Notes under the pieces: generated by a model
The model's database searches: none
Seen by the model: only the letters and a program-made list of their open reading frames with translations
Told to the model about the DNA's origin: nothing
Shown here: positions 13,437-15,364 of the stretch, in pieces
Numbering within the stretch: position 1 is the stretch's first letter
How the letters are laid out: each line of letters starts with the position of its first letter
Translations under genes and position numbers: made by a program
Assembly: GCA_041580375.1 (NCBI GenBank)
Contig: JBFGDZ010000080.1
Location: 1-15,364, forward strand
Length of the DNA stretch: 15,364 bases
From: JAPUIN01 sp041580375
GTDB lineage: Bacteria; Acidobacteriota; Polarisedimenticolia; Gp22-AA2
Direction of reading: 5' to 3'

Positions 13437-15364
13437 TGCCTCCGTCTCCACGATCGCGATCCCCACGCCCCGGCCAGGACGAGCGCGGCGAGCGAGATCC
13501 AGCCCCCGATCCGCACGCTCGCGGGAGCGTAGCGCATCGTGACGGTTCCCCCGCCCGCGCCGATCCGGACCGCCCGGAATAAGCCGTTCGCGCGCACGAT
13601 CTCGGCCCGCTCTCCATTCACCTCCGCCGTCCAGCCGGGCGCGAACGCGTCCGCGAGAACCAGATGCCCGGGCTCCTGCGACTCGACGCGGATCGCCAGC
13701 TTCTCGGGCTCGTCCTCGACGATGAGGACCCGGGCTCGATTCGCGTCCGCGGCGCCGCCGGGGATTCCGTCTCCATCCGCGCCCTCCACGATGACGGACT
13801 GGAGCGGATCGAACCCCGGATCGGCCAGGCGCATCAGCACGTCTCCCTGCGCCGGAGGTGCGATCGCGCGCCGAACGAAGCGCGCCCGCGGGACCCGGTT
13901 CTTCACGCGGTAGACCCGCAGCGGGGGCTGGCTGAATCCGTCGAGTACCGGACCGGGCTCGAGATCCGGGTGATCGATCGACTCATGGGTCAGAAGGTAT
14001 CCCGCGTGCGCGAGGGCCAGGACGCGCGCGCGCGCCTCGATCGGCAGGTCGGGCAGGCGGCGGCCGATGGCGGGCGAGTCCCGGAGATCCATTCGATCGG
14101 TGGCCGCATCGAAGATGGTGGGCACGCCGTCGAGGTGCCCCGTCGCGAGCGCGTAGGTGAATCGATCGAACCGGTGGCCCCAGACGAGCTCGTCGGTCTT
14201 CCCCCACACGCTCAGATTCTTCGGACGGCTCCCGTGGTGCACGCGCGGCGCGCGGAGACCGCGCGCGATCTCCTCCCGCAAGGGCGAAGGCGAACGCATC
14301 CATCCCGGATCGGCGGTCGACAGCGCGGGCGCGGCCGCCACTGCGAGCGACAGGCCCGAGACGACGACGATGCTCCAGCCGACGGCGCGCGTCGCGCCTA
14401 TCGACGCCCCGCGCAGGGCCCACGCGGCGCCGAAGGCGAGGACGGCCGCCTCGCCGAACATCCACAGGCCCGTCCGGAGCATCGCCCCGCGCAGCCCGGG
14501 TCCCAGCTCCGAATCGAGGACCTCGGCCGGCACCGCGAGACCCGATCCGAGGAGCCGATCGCCGAGGGGCGGAACGGCGGCGAGGAGCGTCACGAGAACG
14601 AATGCACCCCCGGCAGCCGTGGCCACACCGACGATCGCGCGGCGCGCGGCCGGTCCCTCCGGCCGGGTGAGTCGATCGAGTCCGAGCGCGGCCAGGAGCG
14701 CCACGGCCGCGAGAGTCACCAGCACGAAGCGCTCGGGGTAGCGGATCTGAGCCAGCGCCGGGACGGCGTGGAACAGGGAGCGGTAGACGATCCCGTTGCC
14801 TCCCAGCGCGAGCACCAGTCCCAGCAGGGCGACCGCACCCAGCCCGCGACGACGCCCCCCGTCCCGCCCGCCACCGAACATCGCGATGAGCGCGAGCGCG
14901 CACGGGATCAGACCGGTGTAGAGGCAGAGCAGGAACGGATAGCGCCCCTCGAACAGCCAGCCGCCCCACCACGAGGCCGGATGGAGCCGCGTCGGATCCC
15001 CGAGCAGCCCCGGCGCGACCATCTCCAGCAAGCGGATCGGGCGCAACGACCACTTGAGCGCTTCGCCGGGCGGGAGTCCCCCGGCCCGCGGCGTGAGCGG
15101 CAACAGTTCACGCGCCGGCAGGAGCTGGACCGCCGCGACCGCCGCGGCGAGGACGAGCACGGCGGCCAGCGGGAGGATCGACGCGCGCCCCGCGGCGCGA
15201 CCGTCCGCCCCGGGCGAGCCCCACGCGAGCAGGAGCGCCAGAACAAGGAACGCGAACAGGGAGGCGGGCTCGGCGGCGATCAGGATCACGCCCACCACGG
15301 CCGCTGCCGCCGCCAGCGTTCCCCGGCGGCCGGGCTCGAGACCCCGCAGGAAGAGCCAGACCCC
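13433..15364 (-). CDS. YfhO-family membrane protein (partial, N-terminus outside window)
   Basis: 643 residues are visible and the frame stays open to the window edge, so roughly the first membrane segments are missing. YfhO proteins are multispanning GT-C-like proteins thought to transfer sugars to cell-surface polymers (in Gram-positives, to lipoteichoic acid). Supporting segments are ELLPLTPRAGGLPPGEALKW, then SWWGGWLFEGRYPFLLCLYTG, and VPALAQIRYPERFVLVTLAA, the family's conserved R-x-P-x-R region before the final helices. A long extracytoplasmic domain ends with VLADAFAPGWTAEVNGERAE and a MRYAPASVRIGGWISLA segment leading into the last helix, exactly as in YfhO C-termini. It overlaps the next gene by 4 nt. 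Family assignment is strong; substrate and real role in this organism are unknown. Confidence 0.85.
   Translation of the reverse strand, partial: GVWLFLRGLEPGRRGTLAAAAAVVGVILIAAEPASLFAFLVLALLLAWGSPGADGRAAGRASILPLAAVLVLAAAVAAVQLLPARELLPLTPRAGGLPPGEALKWSLRPIRLLEMVAPGLLGDPTRLHPASWWGGWLFEGRYPFLLCLYTGLIPCALALIAMFGGGRDGGRRRGLGAVALLGLVLALGGNGIVYRSLFHAVPALAQIRYPERFVLVTLAAVALLAALGLDRLTRPEGPAARRAIVGVATAAGGAFVLVTLLAAVPPLGDRLLGSGLAVPAEVLDSELGPGLRGAMLRTGLWMFGEAAVLAFGAAWALRGASIGATRAVGWSIVVVSGLSLAVAAAPALSTADPGWMRSPSPLREEIARGLRAPRVHHGSRPKNLSVWGKTDELVWGHRFDRFTYALATGHLDGVPTIFDAATDRMDLRDSPAIGRRLPDLPIEARARVLALAHAGYLLTHESIDHPDLEPGPVLDGFSQPPLRVYRVKNRVPRARFVRRAIAPPAQGDVLMRLADPGFDPLQSVIVEGADGDGIPGGAADANRARVLIVEDEPEKLAIRVESQEPGHLVLADAFAPGWTAEVNGERAEIVRANGLFRAVRIGAGGGTVTMRYAPASVRIGGWISLAALVLAGAWGSRSWRRRQ

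Noticed and set aside
1..15364. CRISPR array, insertion sequence, tRNA or prophage genes
   Set aside because: No regularly spaced repeats, transposase or integrase reading frames, or cloverleaf-like sequences were seen on either strand.

Overview
The window is GC-rich bacterial DNA and every supported gene lies on the minus strand, so transcription runs from high to low coordinates. It reads as part of a cell-surface polysaccharide or exopolysaccharide locus with an embedded type IV pilin or pseudopilin gene. A Wzx-type flippase, Wzy_C-type ligase/polymerase proteins and a class III prepilin suggest a Gram-negative-type bacterium. The style of the genes recalls Acidobacteriota or similar deep-branching GC-rich phyla, but no taxonomic marker gene is present, so this is only an impression. 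I see no tRNA, rRNA, CRISPR array or insertion sequence.

Layout in order of transcription: (1) a YfhO-family polytopic membrane protein whose N-terminus lies beyond the window (to 13433), overlapping by 4 nt a second large membrane protein of GT-C-like architecture (13436-11619). (2) A 203-bp intergenic stretch with candidate regulatory elements, then a short prepilin gene with a very strong ribosome-binding site (11415-10963), closed by a textbook Rho-independent terminator (10942-10905). (3) Two consecutive O-antigen ligase/polymerase-like proteins with C-terminal TPR-like regions (10881-9187 and 9190-7199), the first starting only 23 nt after the terminator U-tract. (4) A 142-bp gap with a good sigma-70-type promoter, then a tightly coupled operon: flippase (7056-5764), SAM-dependent methyltransferase (5767-5006), a GT4 glycosyltransferase with an unusual N-terminal extension and membrane helix (5009-3384), a heparinase II/III-family lyase-like protein (3393-1318), and a bi-domain oxidoreductase (zinc-type dehydrogenase fused to a Gfo/Idh/MocA domain) running off the low-coordinate edge.

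Likely cooperation, by inference: the oxidoreductase modifies a sugar precursor, the GT4 enzyme and methyltransferase build or decorate a lipid-linked glycan, the flippase moves it across the inner membrane, and one or both Wzy_C proteins polymerise it or transfer it to an acceptor. The lyase-like protein may trim it, although it lacks a visible signal peptide. YfhO and the GT-C-like protein would add sugars from polyprenyl-phosphate donors on the outer face of the membrane. The pilin placed just before the two Wzy_C proteins raises the possibility that it is a glycan acceptor. Five of the six tight gene junctions are exact 4-nt stop/start overlaps (ATGA or GTGA) and the sixth is a 10-nt overlap, implying translational coupling.
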